From Streptococcus constellatus (GTDB taxonomy: Bacteria; Bacillota; Bacilli; Lactobacillales; Streptococcaceae), in contig NZ_CABHMZ010000028.1 in NCBI RefSeq assembly GCF_902167705.1, forward strand, positions 1 through 64,000: DNA of 64,000 bases. The letters run 5' to 3'. The position numbers were made by a program, and so were the translations under genes. Positions 38,118 through 48,329 of this stretch are shown here, in pieces. The notes beneath the pieces were generated by a model. It searched no databases. It had not been told where the DNA came from and was given only the letters and a program-made list of their open reading frames with translations. Each line of letters opens with the position of its first letter. The first letter of the stretch is position 1.

Positions 38118-38999
38118 TTAAGCTTTACCTTCTGAACCGAATACGTCGATACGTTCTTCAACAGCTTCTGTAATTGCTTCGAAACCTGGTTTCAAGAATT
38201 TACGTGGGTCAAAGAGTTTCTTCTTATCGTATTCTGCTTCATTTGCTTCATATTCAGCAGCAAATTTACGAGTAGCTTTAGCAAAAGCAATTTGACATTC
38301 AGTGTTTACATTTACTTTAGCAACACCTAATTTAATAGCTGCTTGGATTTGGTCGTCAGGAATACCTGAACCACCGTGAAGTACGATAGGGAAACCAGGA
38401 ACAGCTTCTGTCAATTTTTGCAAGTGATCAAGGTGAAGACCTTTCCAGTTAGCTGGGTATGGTCCGTGAATGTTACCAATACCTGCTGCAAGGAAGTCAA
38501 TTCCAGTTTCAACCATTGCTTTTGCATCTTCAATTGGAGCCAATTCACCGTCACCGATGATACCGTCTTCTTCACCACCGATAGTACCAACTTCAGCTTC
38601 CACTGATACACCATTTGCATGCGCAAATTCAACAACTTTGCGAGCTTTTTCAAGGTTTTCTTCAACTGGAAGATGAGAACCATCAAACATAACTGAAGTG
38701 TAACCAACTTTGATACATTCAAGTGCATCTTCATAATGACCATGGTCAAGGTGAATAGCAACTGGTACAGTAATTCCCATTGATTCTACAAGGCTTTCAA
38801 TGAGAAGTTTACATACTTTATAACCACCCATGTATTTAGCAGCACCCATAGAAGTTTGGATAAGAACTGGAGCTTTTTTAGCTTCTGCTGCACGCAAGAT
38901 AGCTTGAGTCCACTCAAGGTTGTTTGTATTAAATCCACCAACTGCATAACCATTGTCACGAGCTGCTTGGACAAATTTTTCTGCTGAAACGATTGCCAT
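38118..38999 (-). CDS. fba: Fructose-bisphosphate aldolase, class II
   Basis: Zinc aldolase of glycolysis (293 residues). Catalytic Asp85 and zinc ligand His86 are in HLDHGHY, with further zinc ligands His178 (NIHGPYP) and His208 (VLHGGSG). The third base use is strongly biased, as expected for a highly expressed gene. A GGAGG ribosome binding site and a single-gene layout. Confidence 0.97.
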   Translation of the reverse strand: MAIVSAEKFVQAARDNGYAVGGFNTNNLEWTQAILRAAEAKKAPVLIQTSMGAAKYMGGYKVCKLLIESLVESMGITVPVAIHLDHGHYEDALECIKVGYTSVMFDGSHLPVEENLEKARKVVEFAHANGVSVEAEVGTIGGEEDGIIGDGELAPIEDAKAMVETGIDFLAAGIGNIHGPYPANWKGLHLDHLQKLTEAVPGFPIVLHGGSGIPDDQIQAAIKLGVAKVNVNTECQIAFAKATRKFAAEYEANEAEYDKKKLFDPRKFLKPGFEAITEAVEERIDVFGSEGKA

Positions 39000-39202
39000 T
39001 AGTATTAGGCCTCCTATTTATTTTTATGGGTTTCCCCATTTACATTGTTTATTTTATCACTTTTTAGGAAAAAATACCAGCATTTCCTAACCTTTTAAGC
39101 GTTTTCTCTTATAAAACTGTTTTTCTTTCCTCATATTTCAAAAATAATAAAATAAAATGTAACAATGCCAACAAAAAAACTGGCCAAAGCCAGCTTGTCT
39201 GA

Positions 39203-39288
39203 TGCGGAGAGAGGGACTTGAACCCTCACGACCTAAAGCGGTCACAGGATCCTTAGTCCTGCGCGTCTGCCAATTCCGCCATCCCCGC
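39203..39288 (-). tRNA. tRNA-Leu (AAG)
   Basis: 86-base class II tRNA: acceptor GCGGGGA/TCTCCGC, long variable arm, T arm GAGGG/CCCTC. The anticodon loop CTAAGGA gives anticodon AAG. Discriminator A; no encoded CCA. Confidence 0.93.
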
Positions 39289-39426
39289 GATTGAGTACTT
39301 TATTAGTATAACAGGATAGAAACACCTTGTCAAGAAATTTTTTTGAAAAAATGGAATTGTCAATAAACAATCCGAAATGTGCATTTTAGGCAGTATCATT
39401 TTAAAACAGCTCTTTTCGTACAAAAA

Positions 39427-39464
39427 AGAAATTTCTATGAAACTTGTCGTTCATAGAAATTTCT
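39427..39464 (-). terminator. Terminator of the oligopeptide-binding protein gene
   Basis: AGAAATTTCTATGAA (39427-39441) and TTCATAGAAATTTCT (39450-39464) form a perfect 15-bp stem; TTTTTG follows on the minus strand. Confidence 0.9.
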
Positions 39465-39474
39465 TGCATTTGTT

Positions 39475-41433
39475 TTATTTCACATGATTTTCATAGTCAT
39501 CTTGTGCTTTTTTATTGGACACTTCTTTTTCTTTCAGCCATTTCTTTTTAGCATTTTCGTATTCTTTAGTTGTCACAATTTTGTCTTGTAATTCAACATA
39601 TTTAAAGTAGTAACCTGAGCCACCTTTAATACCTACTAAAGAGTAAGAACGACTAAACGGAACAGTCTTTGTCACAGACGATGTTCCTCCAAGAGAGAGA
39701 TTTGGCATTGTTAAACCGCTATCAATCAACCACGCTTGCGCTTCGGCATATTTTTCATAACGTGCTGTTTCATTGGTTTCAGCATTTGCCTCTTCAAGCA
39801 TCGTAGTGTAGGTATCCAAACCAACAGCTTTTATCTTATCATTCTCTTGACCAGGTTCCAGACCAAAGTTTTGTAGACTACCGCCATTTTTGGTGTTCAA
39901 GGTATCCAGATAAGTGGATGGATCTTGATAGTCGCCAGACCAACCGCCATTATATAAGTCATAGTCTTTTTGAGCGGCAGTATTGGCAAAGTAACCAATA
40001 TTATTCAATTCATCCGAGCTCATTTGCTGAATATCAATGACAACATTATCTTTCCCCAAGACAGATTCAACAGATTGTTTCATTGAACTTGCCCATTGAA
40101 CACCAATTTTACTAGTCTGTTCAACTGGTACATCTAAATGAATTGGGAATTGAACACCTTTGGCTTGCAGCTCTGCTTTTGCCTGAGCAAATTTCGCTTT
40201 GGCTTTTTCTGGATTGTAGTAAGCATCCTGTGCATCAGCCAAATTCATATTAGACCATTCTGAACCGTAATTCACTAATTTAGAAGATACGACATCACCA
40301 AATGTTTTATCTCCAATAGAAACAAATGTTGGCGGTACCAGTGTATTACGCAATACTTTTGTCGCACCATCTTTCCCATTACTTTGTGCACCGTAAGAAG
40401 TACGGTCATATGCAAAGTTGATGGCTTGACGGAAAGCTTTGTTTAGCACCGCTTCTTGCGTTGAAGATTTTTGAGCGTCTGTCTTCTTTGATGTGTGATT
40501 ATAAGACTGACGATTTAAGTTAAAGTTGTAATAGTAACTAGTTGCATCTTGTAAACTATAGATAATATTGTTCGCATATTGTTTCTTAACAGAAGCAAAA
40601 CTTGAACTATTTGGATAAAGACGAGCTGTACTATAAGCACCATCTGTAAAATTCCGAATAAGGGCTTCTTGGTCCGAGCCATCATAATAGGTCAATTTTA
40701 TATTGTCCAAGTGAACATTCTTTTTATCATAGTAATGAGGATTTTTGGCAAATTCCATAGAGGACTTAGCTGTCAAAGACTTCAACAGATAAGGACCGTT
40801 ATAAAGAATGCTAGTTGGTTTTACAGAACCAAAATTCTTTCCTTGTGATTTCAAGAAATCTGCATTAACTGGGAAGAGGATATTATTGGTTGTTTTTGAA
40901 TTCCAATAAGGTTCTGCACGACTTAGAGTGTATTGCACTGTATAGTCGTCGAGAGCTTTTACACCAACCGTTGAAAAATCTTTTGTTTCCCCGTTGACAT
41001 AAGCATCTAACCCTTTGACAGAATCCTGCACAAGATAAAGAGCTTCGGATTTGTTATCTGCGACATATTTCAAGCCTGTCACAAAATCCTGTGCTTTTAC
41101 TCCGGCATATTCTTCTCCTTCAGATGTGTACCATTTTGCATCCTTACGCAAAGTATACGTATAGGTCAAGCCATCTTTGGAGACTGTCCATGACTTAGCG
41201 AGCGCTGGAACTAAGTTTCCGTATTGGTCATTTTCCAACAATCCATCGACTAAATTGGTCACAACATCTGAAGTTGTTGCCCGATTTGCCATCAGATAAT
41301 TCAGCGTGTCTGGATCTTGTGTGTACACGTATGAATAGGTTGACGTGCTAGAAGTTGACTTGCCACAACCTGCCAATAAGATTCCAGCACTTAGTACAAC
41401 TCCTGTTGCAATAATCCATTTTGATGATTTCAT
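39475..41433 (-). CDS. Oligopeptide ABC transporter substrate-binding lipoprotein (AliA/AmiA/HppA-like)
   Basis: 652-residue lipoprotein that captures peptides outside the membrane for an Ami/Opp permease. Signal peptide 1-22 with the lipobox LLAG-C23. SBP family 5 features follow, including YVYTQDPDTLNYLMA at the mature N-terminus and DLYNGGWSGDYQDPSTYLD near 500. No permease or ATPase genes are adjacent, so it is an orphan receptor like AliA/AliB. In streptococci such proteins also carry signalling peptides and compete for nutrition and competence control. Confidence 0.93.
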   Translation of the reverse strand: MKSSKWIIATGVVLSAGILLAGCGKSTSSTSTYSYVYTQDPDTLNYLMANRATTSDVVTNLVDGLLENDQYGNLVPALAKSWTVSKDGLTYTYTLRKDAKWYTSEGEEYAGVKAQDFVTGLKYVADNKSEALYLVQDSVKGLDAYVNGETKDFSTVGVKALDDYTVQYTLSRAEPYWNSKTTNNILFPVNADFLKSQGKNFGSVKPTSILYNGPYLLKSLTAKSSMEFAKNPHYYDKKNVHLDNIKLTYYDGSDQEALIRNFTDGAYSTARLYPNSSSFASVKKQYANNIIYSLQDATSYYYNFNLNRQSYNHTSKKTDAQKSSTQEAVLNKAFRQAINFAYDRTSYGAQSNGKDGATKVLRNTLVPPTFVSIGDKTFGDVVSSKLVNYGSEWSNMNLADAQDAYYNPEKAKAKFAQAKAELQAKGVQFPIHLDVPVEQTSKIGVQWASSMKQSVESVLGKDNVVIDIQQMSSDELNNIGYFANTAAQKDYDLYNGGWSGDYQDPSTYLDTLNTKNGGSLQNFGLEPGQENDKIKAVGLDTYTTMLEEANAETNETARYEKYAEAQAWLIDSGLTMPNLSLGGTSSVTKTVPFSRSYSLVGIKGGSGYYFKYVELQDKIVTTKEYENAKKKWLKEKEVSNKKAQDDYENHVK

Positions 41434-41789
41434 AGATAAACCTCCTCTAATGTCACATCTTATTACATTGCATATTATACCGAAATGTTCTTAAAAAGTA
41501 AAGACCTATTTTTTTAGAGCCACGATGCTATTTATTCAAAAAGAAGTCATTTATTGCATTATCTAACCAATATAGTTCAAATAATGCATAAAGAATTAAA
41601 AATTGCAAATTCTATTTTTTGTCCTAACTTGAATAAACATTCTTTTTGAGTAAAAAAATAAGATACTTTACTTCGTTAAGATAGCAATTTCTCTCCTCCT
41701 TCAACTAAATATTGAACCTATTATACACTTTTTTTATACAAATACCAGAAAAATTATGAATTTTTAGAAAATTTTTCGGATATTACATA
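41434..41789 (-). promoter_or_regulatory. Long leader of the oligopeptide-binding gene with two promoter candidates
   Basis: About 350 bases with no gene. The near promoter has TATAAT at 41478-41473. A second TATAAT at 41725-41720 has a CodY-like box AATTTTTAGAAAATT (41759-41773, 14 of 15 to the lactococcal consensus) just upstream of its -35. ATTCAAAAAGAA near 41536 and TTCTTTTTGAGT near 41640 are inverted copies about 100 bases apart inside the long leader. Confidence 0.4.
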
Positions 41790-41822
41790 AAAAACTCATT
41801 TTAAATTACTTTAAAATGAGTC
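41790..41822 (-). terminator. Terminator of the division cluster after mraY
   Basis: ACTCATTTTAAA (41794-41805) pairs perfectly with TTTAAAATGAGT (41810-41821), followed by TTTTTTATG on the minus strand. Confidence 0.85.
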
Positions 41823-41829
41823 GTTTCTC

Positions 41830-42813
41830 TTATAAGTATAAAATCGCAAGTGTTAGTAAGCTAGCTATAAGACCGATTCCCCAGAAAAAGAAATCAACTT
41901 TCCATTCGCTCCAAGCTTTACCATGACCTGATAGACCTCCCAGTTCAAAATGATGATGAACTGGTGTCATCCGAAAAATACGTTTGCCACCGGTCAATTT
42001 GAAATAAGAAACCTGCATCATAACCGAAGTTGTTTCAAAGACATAGACAATTCCAATGATGAGCAGCGTCCATTCTTGATGAAGCGCCATCGAAATGGCT
42101 GCTAACATACCGCCAAGCGCTAAGCTCCCTACATCACCCATAAAAATTTTAGCTGGTTTATGATTGAAAATAAAGAAAGCAAGCAGACCGCCAATCATAC
42201 TCAAAATGACAATTAAAATATCAAAACGATGCTGAACCACCGCAATAACTGCATAAGCTGCCAAACTGATTGTAACAGAAATGCTGGCTAATCCATCAAT
42301 GCCATCTGTCAAATTGACCGCATTGGAAAAACCAACCAACCAAAAGAGGGCAAAAGCGATATAAAGATAACCTAAATGAAGTGGGAAACCAAAAACGTTA
42401 AGCAAATCGCCTCCACCGTGGGTGTCAAAGAAGAAGTAAAAAACAATACCACCGATAATTTGAAGAGCTAATTTTTGCTTGGGATTTAGACCTTCATTTA
42501 TTTTGCGAAAAACTTTTAAAAAGTCATCTAAGAAACCAACAATGCCGTACAAAACAAGAATAAACAATATCATCAAGGCAGCGCTTGAGAGTTCTTTAGA
42601 AATGAGAGCTATCACAAAACTAGATAAGACAGAAGCTACTAAAAACACCGTTCCTCCCATAGTAGGAGTCCCAGCTTTTGCCTGGTGCTGTTTCACATCT
42701 TCGTGCATTTGTTGTCCAGAAATATGAGCTTTGTGATAAAAACGAATAAATGCAGGTATTCCAACTAAAGTTAGAACGAAAGTCACAATACCTGCAATGA
42801 TAGCTTGTAACAT
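41830..42813 (-). CDS. mraY: Phospho-N-acetylmuramoyl-pentapeptide transferase
   Basis: Makes lipid I on the inner face of the membrane. 327 residues with about ten helices. GFLDDFLK near 91, [10 protein letters not shown] near 165 and MTPVHHHFE near 282 are the catalytic and signature motifs. It starts one base after the pbp2x stop, the standard streptococcal arrangement. Confidence 0.97.
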   Translation of the reverse strand: MLQAIIAGIVTFVLTLVGIPAFIRFYHKAHISGQQMHEDVKQHQAKAGTPTMGGTVFLVASVLSSFVIALISKELSSAALMILFILVLYGIVGFLDDFLKVFRKINEGLNPKQKLALQIIGGIVFYFFFDTHGGGDLLNVFGFPLHLGYLYIAFALFWLVGFSNAVNLTDGIDGLASISVTISLAAYAVIAVVQHRFDILIVILSMIGGLLAFFIFNHKPAKIFMGDVGSLALGGMLAAISMALHQEWTLLIIGIVYVFETTSVMMQVSYFKLTGGKRIFRMTPVHHHFELGGLSGHGKAWSEWKVDFFFWGIGLIASLLTLAILYL

Positions 42814-42814
42814 G

Positions 42815-45073
42815 CTAATCTCCTAATGTAATTGTTATTTCTTTTATTTTTTTGAGCGATGCGTTGGTCTTAACACTTTGAGCTACGACTTTTGAGCCCT
42901 TACCTTTGACATGGATTTTTATGCCCAACCAATCACCAAATGTTTCAGCATTTTTCTTAGTCCAACCATACATATCAGGCATTTCCGTAAAATCATCTGT
43001 TAGGATAAGGATTTGCTGATTAGACTTCAGTGCTTCATCTGCTTTCACGGAAACTTTTTTAATATTCTTACCAGTTCCCAAAACGATAGGCTGCACAAGA
43101 TTGCGTCGTAATTCCTCTGCAAAATCACCAGGACTGGTATTTTTAGTAGATGGCATTTTGTAAGTCATTTCCTTTGAAACAGATTTTAGAACAGGAGATT
43201 GTGTCGTCAAGTTCAAGGTATCTTTCATCGCTGCAGCTTCTTCTAAGACAGGATTGACAACCTCTCTCCAAAAGATTGGCTGAAAAGCTTCTGAAGGCTG
43301 TTTCAGGCTTACATACATGATAAAATCAGGATTTTCAGCTGGTGTCATGGCTACAACAGAATAGATATAATCATTTTCACCTGTTAGATAACCACTACCA
43401 TGTTCACCTGCAATTTGCGCTGTACCTGATTTAACTGCCACATTTTGGTTTGGCACTTTGATAATGGGCTCGCCTTCTGCCTTGCTATATAAGGTTCCGT
43501 AAATAGGATCTGTACCAACACTCACCATATGGTCTCTCGTTGACTTGGCAGCCTCTTTTGAAACAGGACGTCCTACGACCTCTGTAGAACTCTTACGCAC
43601 ACGACCACTTTTTGAATCATAAATAGCACTGATGAATTTCGGTTCAACCATTACGCCATCATTGGCTATGGAAGAAAAAGCCCGTAACAGTTGTACTTGC
43701 GTAACTGAAATCCCTTGACCAAAGGCACTCATTGCATAAGTTACAATATTATCTGCCGGAAGGCCACCGTAATCTTCATAATTCATTCCAAAACGTGTGG
43801 GTAATCCAAATTTAAACTTGCTAAGGTAATCTAGCCATTTTTCATCACCCATTTTTTTCTCAAGAGAGGCCATTCCCACGTTACTAGAGAGAGCAAAACC
43901 TTGAGCATAGGTTAATGTTTGCCCTTCAGAAAGCCCCATATTGACAAGCCAGTCACGAATTGTCACATCTGCAATTTGCAAACCACTATTATCATAGGTT
44001 TCATTTGCTGGAAAAGTGTTATTGTCTATTGCTGCAGCAAGCGTCATAACCTTCATCGTTGAGCCCGGCTCATATTGATTTTGATAGAGAGCACTAGACC
44101 AAGCGAAGTCTTTTGTCAGATCTTGCTTCGTATCGGCATCAAAGCTTGGACGCTGCGTCGTTGCTAGAATTTCTCCAGTTTTTGCACTGACTAATGTGGC
44201 ACTGGCATAAGTTCCCTTAGCTTTTTCCACAAAAGCATTCATCCGCGTTTCAAGGAAAGACTGTAGGTCTGAAGATAAGGTTGTATAAACATCTTTTCCA
44301 TCTTGTGTTTGCCTTGAAACCTTGTCAGACCCCGGTACTATATTTCCGTTTTTATCTTTTTCATAGGTGATAACCCCATTTGTTCCGGCTAATGTCTTGT
44401 TTAAAGCGGCTTCTAAACCTGTCGTACCAACAAGCATTTTACTGCCATCTTTATTTTCCTGAAGTTGCGCTAATCCAATAAATACTGAAGCAAAATTCCC
44501 ATTTTTGTAACTTCTATTCGGACTGGTGGTAAAATCAAGTCCTTTTATTTTTGCCTTTTTTAGCTCCTCACGAATGGTATTCATGTTACTATAACTGATT
44601 CCATTTCCTTGAGGACCAAACGAAACTTGCTGCAATTTTTTTCGAGATAGTTGTTTTTTGACGTAGTCCTTGTCCATGCCAAGATATTTGTTGAATACTT
44701 CAGCTACCGTATCATATTGAGATTCTTCTACATAGAGGATTTCTCCAGTTGCTGACTTATAACTTTTATCAATGACAGCATAAACATTATAGGAGGTTGC
44801 GTCTTCAGCTATTGGCAAACCATTGCGGTCATAAATCGTCCCACGCTTTGCGGGTACAATCCTTGTCACTTGATGCACCAAACTCGCTTGCTCAGCTAAG
44901 TTCACGCCAAACTTCTTTCCAGTTCCAATGATAATTGCAAAATTGATCAAGAAAACAAAAAAGACAAAAACCGTCAAAACGCTTAGGTTTTTCCCCACTC
45001 GTCTACGGTTATAACTAGGATTTCTCCGATTTTTCAAAGCATGGTTTAAAATTCGTCTTCTGAGTCCATTCAT
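42815..45073 (-). CDS. pbpX: Penicillin-binding protein 2X, division transpeptidase
   Basis: Class B PBP that cross-links septal peptidoglycan. 752 residues: cytoplasmic tail, one helix (about 30-50), dimerisation domain, transpeptidase with S338-TMK, S396-SN and K548-SG, and two C-terminal PASTA domains (from about 630). The motifs sit one residue later than in pneumococcal PBP2x and are unaltered. It follows ftsL after three bases. Confidence 0.97.
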   Translation of the reverse strand: MNGLRRRILNHALKNRRNPSYNRRRVGKNLSVLTVFVFFVFLINFAIIIGTGKKFGVNLAEQASLVHQVTRIVPAKRGTIYDRNGLPIAEDATSYNVYAVIDKSYKSATGEILYVEESQYDTVAEVFNKYLGMDKDYVKKQLSRKKLQQVSFGPQGNGISYSNMNTIREELKKAKIKGLDFTTSPNRSYKNGNFASVFIGLAQLQENKDGSKMLVGTTGLEAALNKTLAGTNGVITYEKDKNGNIVPGSDKVSRQTQDGKDVYTTLSSDLQSFLETRMNAFVEKAKGTYASATLVSAKTGEILATTQRPSFDADTKQDLTKDFAWSSALYQNQYEPGSTMKVMTLAAAIDNNTFPANETYDNSGLQIADVTIRDWLVNMGLSEGQTLTYAQGFALSSNVGMASLEKKMGDEKWLDYLSKFKFGLPTRFGMNYEDYGGLPADNIVTYAMSAFGQGISVTQVQLLRAFSSIANDGVMVEPKFISAIYDSKSGRVRKSSTEVVGRPVSKEAAKSTRDHMVSVGTDPIYGTLYSKAEGEPIIKVPNQNVAVKSGTAQIAGEHGSGYLTGENDYIYSVVAMTPAENPDFIMYVSLKQPSEAFQPIFWREVVNPVLEEAAAMKDTLNLTTQSPVLKSVSKEMTYKMPSTKNTSPGDFAEELRRNLVQPIVLGTGKNIKKVSVKADEALKSNQQILILTDDFTEMPDMYGWTKKNAETFGDWLGIKIHVKGKGSKVVAQSVKTNASLKKIKEITITLGD

Positions 45074-45076
45074 GCT

Positions 45077-45397
45077 TTACTCCGCCGTTCTGATATTTTC
45101 ATTATTCTGGGTCATTTCTTGTGAACTCGCTAATTTTGACAAACGTTCACTACGGATCAATTCATTGACTTCTTGCTTGGCATCATCCAATTCTGTTCTT
45201 TTAGCTTCGATTTTTGAATTGACAGTTGTTAAATCACGTTGTACTTGCAATAATTTTGTCTGCATAAAGACAACACTTGCTGCTAAGATAACTGCTGTCA
45301 ATACAATAGCACCATAAAATGCCTTTTCAACACGAGAAAATCTTTGAATACGCGCCTGAAGTATCTGGCTAGTCGTTCTTGGTCTATTATTTGCCAT
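45077..45397 (-). CDS. ftsL: Cell division protein FtsL
   Basis: Small bitopic protein of the FtsLBQ divisome subcomplex. ATG 45397 (behind GAGGA) gives 106 residues: a basic cytoplasmic tail, one helix (about 27-47) and a coiled coil (LLQVQRDLTTVNSKIEAKR, about 48-90). The identity rests on topology and on the rsmH-ftsL-pbp2x-mraY order. Confidence 0.93.
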   Translation of the reverse strand: MANNRPRTTSQILQARIQRFSRVEKAFYGAIVLTAVILAASVVFMQTKLLQVQRDLTTVNSKIEAKRTELDDAKQEVNELIRSERLSKLASSQEMTQNNENIRTAE

Positions 45398-45405
45398 CTC
45401 AATCC

Positions 45406-46356
45406 TCACTTATGTACTTTTTGCGCCACACGCAGCTTGGCTGAATGCGATCGATTGTTTTTATCTAGTTCTTCTTTACTTGGTAAAATAGGTTTCCGAG
45501 TGACCAATTTCATTTTAGGCTGTAATTCCTCTGGAATAAACGGTAAGCCTTTCGGTACATCCACTGTTGATGCCTCTTTAAAAAGTTGCTTGGTTAAGCG
45601 GTCTTCTAACGAATGAAAAGTAATCACAGAAATCCGCCCATCAACTGCTAACAAATCCATAGCCTGTTGAATGGATTCATCTGCTGCGCCCAATTCATCA
45701 TTGACCTCAATACGAATAGCTTGAAAAATCTGTTTAGCTGGATGACCTTTTTTCTTTAATTCCTTGGCAGGCTTAGCAGATTTAATAATCTCTGCCAACT
45801 CCGTAGTGGTCTCAATCGGTTTCTTTTCACGCATTTGCTCAATTTTACGAGCAATTTGTTTTGAAAATTTATCTTCTCCATACTTGAAAAAAATCCGCAC
45901 TAAATCATGATAGCTATATTGATTAACTACTTCATAAGCCGTTAGCTTTGCCTCACGATTCATTCGCATATCAAGCGGAGCATCTTGTTTATAGGAAAAG
46001 CCACGCTCACGCTCATCAAGTTGCGGACTCGAAACTCCTAAATCATAACAAATACCATCAATTTCTTCAACACCCAGCTCATTCAAACGAGCCTTTAAAT
46101 GACGAAAATTGTCATTGATAAAAGTCACCATTCCTCGCGCCACATAGGGTGCTAAGCGTTTTTGAGCATGCTCAATAGCGGTCTGATCTTGATCAAAAGC
46201 ATATAAATGACCGTTTTTTCCTAATTTACTCAAAAGATATTCGCTATGTCCTGCTCCACCCAGAGTGGCATCAACATAGACTCCATCTGGTTTTACGCTA
46301 AGCTGATCAATAGTTTCGTGCAAAAGAACTGTTACATGATGAAATTCATTTGTCAT
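45406..46356 (-). CDS. rsmH: 16S rRNA (cytosine1402-N4)-methyltransferase RsmH
   Basis: SAM-dependent methyltransferase, formerly MraW, first gene of the division cluster. I choose ATG 46356 (316 residues, [17 protein letters not shown]) over a TTG further up. The SAM-binding [15 protein letters not shown] near 30, the [19 protein letters not shown] stretch near 100 and the C-terminal [10 protein letters not shown] and [12 protein letters not shown] are typical. There is no clear ribosome binding site before the ATG. Confidence 0.95.
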   Translation of the reverse strand: MTNEFHHVTVLLHETIDQLSVKPDGVYVDATLGGAGHSEYLLSKLGKNGHLYAFDQDQTAIEHAQKRLAPYVARGMVTFINDNFRHLKARLNELGVEEIDGICYDLGVSSPQLDERERGFSYKQDAPLDMRMNREAKLTAYEVVNQYSYHDLVRIFFKYGEDKFSKQIARKIEQMREKKPIETTTELAEIIKSAKPAKELKKKGHPAKQIFQAIRIEVNDELGAADESIQQAMDLLAVDGRISVITFHSLEDRLTKQLFKEASTVDVPKGLPFIPEELQPKMKLVTRKPILPSKEELDKNNRSHSAKLRVAQKVHK

Positions 46357-46365
46357 ATCTTTACT

Positions 46366-46374
46366 ATTATACCA
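46366..46374 (-). promoter_or_regulatory. Extended -10 promoter of rsmH, very close to the start codon
   Basis: TGGTATAAT (TATAAT at 46371-46366) is an extended -10 without a good -35. Transcription would begin about position 46359, leaving a leader of only a few bases before ATG 46356. Confidence 0.45.
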
Positions 46375-46417
46375 CAAAGATTTAAAAAAAGAATTTTAGA
46401 ATCATGTAAAGTTTTTT

Positions 46418-46485
46418 GTCAATTATACTTGACATATTTTCTAAGCATATTTATAATAAAATGACAAAAGTCACTTATAGTTGAC
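46418..46485 (+). promoter_or_regulatory. Consensus promoter flanked by two 16-bp operators for the XRE gene
   Basis: Operator 1, GTCAATTATACTTGAC (46418-46433), overlaps the -35. Operator 2, GTCACTTATAGTTGAC (46470-46485), lies just after the expected start of transcription. Between them is a perfect sigma-70 promoter: TTGACA (46429-46434), 17 bases, TATAAT (46452-46457). The operator centres are 52 bp apart, about five helical turns, which suits co-operative repression by the XRE protein encoded next. Confidence 0.75.
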
Positions 46486-46505
46486 ACTAGGATAAGGAGC
46501 AATGC

Positions 46506-46694
46506 ATGAATCACGTGAAAACTTTTCGGAAAAATCTAGGCCTCTCACAACTAGACCTTGCCAAACAGATTGGCGTTTCGCGGCAGACAATTAACATGAT
46601 TGAAAACAACAAATATAATCCCACACTAGAACTTTGCATTAACCTAGCACTAGCTTTGGAGACTGACCTAAACACACTTTTTTGGAATAAGTAA
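46506..46694 (+). CDS. XRE/Cro-type small transcriptional repressor
   Basis: 62 residues, all helix-turn-helix: LGLSQLDLAKQIGVSRQTINMIE (split at about 12-34) is a textbook Cro/XRE motif, followed by LNTLFWNK. AAGGAG is six bases before the ATG. It is probably autoregulated through the two operators upstream. Its partner gene is the 55-codon membrane protein just downstream. Close relatives (YgzD-like) occur with small membrane proteins in many Firmicutes. Confidence 0.88.
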   Translation: MNHVKTFRKNLGLSQLDLAKQIGVSRQTINMIENNKYNPTLELCINLALALETDLNTLFWNK

Positions 46695-46716
46695 AAAATA
46701 GAAAGGCTACATTCAA

Positions 46717-46884
46717 ATGAAACTTCAACAATACAAAAAAATTATCTTACCTCTTCTAGCAATTCTCCTTATCATTTCCTTCTACTTTTTCTTCACCTTA
46801 ACAGATCCGATCTTGTTCTGGATAGATGTGGCAGTAATTGTTTGTTGCATTTTTCTCGGTCGAAAACTTTTAAAGAAGGACTAG
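46717..46884 (+). CDS. 55-residue two-helix membrane protein paired with the XRE gene
   Basis: A short frame, ATG 46717 to TAG 46884, behind GAAAGG. Two hydrophobic helices (about 9-26 and 32-47) lie between basic ends (MKLQQYKKI and GRKLLKKD), a positive-inside layout. It begins 22 bases after the XRE stop and is surely co-transcribed. No function is known to me. Confidence 0.7.
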   Translation: MKLQQYKKIILPLLAILLIISFYFFFTLTDPILFWIDVAVIVCCIFLGRKLLKKD

Positions 46885-46962
46885 ACTTCTTGTTCCTTCC
46901 TTCTCGTCTTTTATGCTGCTTTGTGGTAAAATAAAGTCATTATTCTATGAAGGAAAATACGA

Positions 46963-48318
46963 ATGTCACATTTTTTATCAAGATTATCTCCTGCGAGGCG
47001 TATTTTGTTGAGCTTTGCCTTTGTGATTATGGTAGGCTCTCTTCTTTTAAATCTGCCTTTCGTGCAGGTAGCAACTTCTAAAGCCAACTACTTTGATCAC
47101 CTATTTACATCGGTTTCAATGGTCTGTGTGACCGGACTTTTTACGCAGTCTGTTGCAGATACTTACAATATTTGGGGGCAAATGATCTGTATGCTCCTCA
47201 TTCAGATTGGCGGATTGGGGCTGATTAGCTTCATCGGACTGATTTATGTACGTTCTAATCAGAAACTCAGTTTTTCTAATCGTACCACTTTGCAGGAAAG
47301 TCTCAGTCGAAATGAAACAAACTCTATTCGTGATTTTCTTCGCTCTATTTTTCTAATCACCTTCGGTATAGAAGCACTCGGAGCCTTGATTCTCAGCTTT
47401 CGTTTTATTCCTCTTTTAGGGTGGGGAAAGGGCGTTCTAACTTCCATTTTCCTTGCCATTTCTGCTTTTTGCAATGCTGGATTTGACAATTTAGGCAGCA
47501 CTAGCTTGCTAGCTTATAAAACAGATGTCTTGGTCAATTTGACCATTGCTGCTTTGATTATCATGGGTGGTTTGGGTTTTTCAGTTTGGTTTGACTTAAA
47601 AACAAATATTCAAACAAATGGGCGAAAACGAAAACTACGTTTTCATACAAAATTAGTTCTGGCTTTGACCGCCATTATCTTAATCAGTGGAACCTGTTTG
47701 ACATTTCTAACAGAATACCAAAATGCAGCGACTATTGGGCAACTTCCTTTTGGAAAAAAACTGTTAGTCAGCTTCTTTCAAACTGTCACTATGAGGACAG
47801 CAGGCTTTGCAACGATTGATTATACACAGGCTCGCCCAGTCACATTGCTCCTTTATATCATTCAAATGTTTCTAGGGGGTGCTCCTGGAGGAACAGCGGG
47901 CGGGCTGAAAATTACCACTTTTTTAGTTGTATTAGCTTTTGCTCGGACAGAAATCCTTGGCTTGCCTCATACTAACTTTGGATACCATACATTTTCTCCC
48001 TCCACCATTCAAAAGGCCTTTAGTGTTTTGATTGTCTTTACCACAACCTTTATCTTGGGACTGACACTCTTAACGCTGACTGCAGATAATGGGCATCGGT
48101 TTATTTACTTAATGTTTGAAGCCATGTCTGCCCTTGGAACGGTGGGCGTCACTGCCAATCTAACACCTACTTTAAATCATGCTGCTTTAACGGTAATCAT
48201 GTTTTTGATGTTTATCGGACGTATCGGACCGCTGACTTTAATCGTCAGTCTCTCCAATCGAAAACCGAAGAAAAAAGACACAATTAAATTTGCCAATGCA
48301 AATATTATTGTCGGATAG
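46963..48318 (+). CDS. Potassium uptake protein, TrkH/KtrB family
   Basis: 451-residue membrane channel-type transporter with four helix-pore-helix repeats. Selectivity-filter regions include VCVTGLFTQ near 52, FCNAGFDNLG near 169 and TVTMRTAGFATID near 273. GGAPGGTAGGLK near 305 is the flexible gating loop of KtrB. It is followed 11 bases later by its regulatory subunit. Confidence 0.93.
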   Translation: MSHFLSRLSPARRILLSFAFVIMVGSLLLNLPFVQVATSKANYFDHLFTSVSMVCVTGLFTQSVADTYNIWGQMICMLLIQIGGLGLISFIGLIYVRSNQKLSFSNRTTLQESLSRNETNSIRDFLRSIFLITFGIEALGALILSFRFIPLLGWGKGVLTSIFLAISAFCNAGFDNLGSTSLLAYKTDVLVNLTIAALIIMGGLGFSVWFDLKTNIQTNGRKRKLRFHTKLVLALTAIILISGTCLTFLTEYQNAATIGQLPFGKKLLVSFFQTVTMRTAGFATIDYTQARPVTLLLYIIQMFLGGAPGGTAGGLKITTFLVVLAFARTEILGLPHTNFGYHTFSPSTIQKAFSVLIVFTTTFILGLTLLTLTADNGHRFIYLMFEAMSALGTVGVTANLTPTLNHAALTVIMFLMFIGRIGPLTLIVSLSNRKPKKKDTIKFANANIIVG

Positions 48319-48329
48319 GAAGGAATTTC

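Noticed and set aside
42815..45073. Mosaic or resistance-type PBP2x
   Set aside because: The active-site motifs STMK, SSN and KSG are unaltered, and I see nothing by eye that marks a transferred block.
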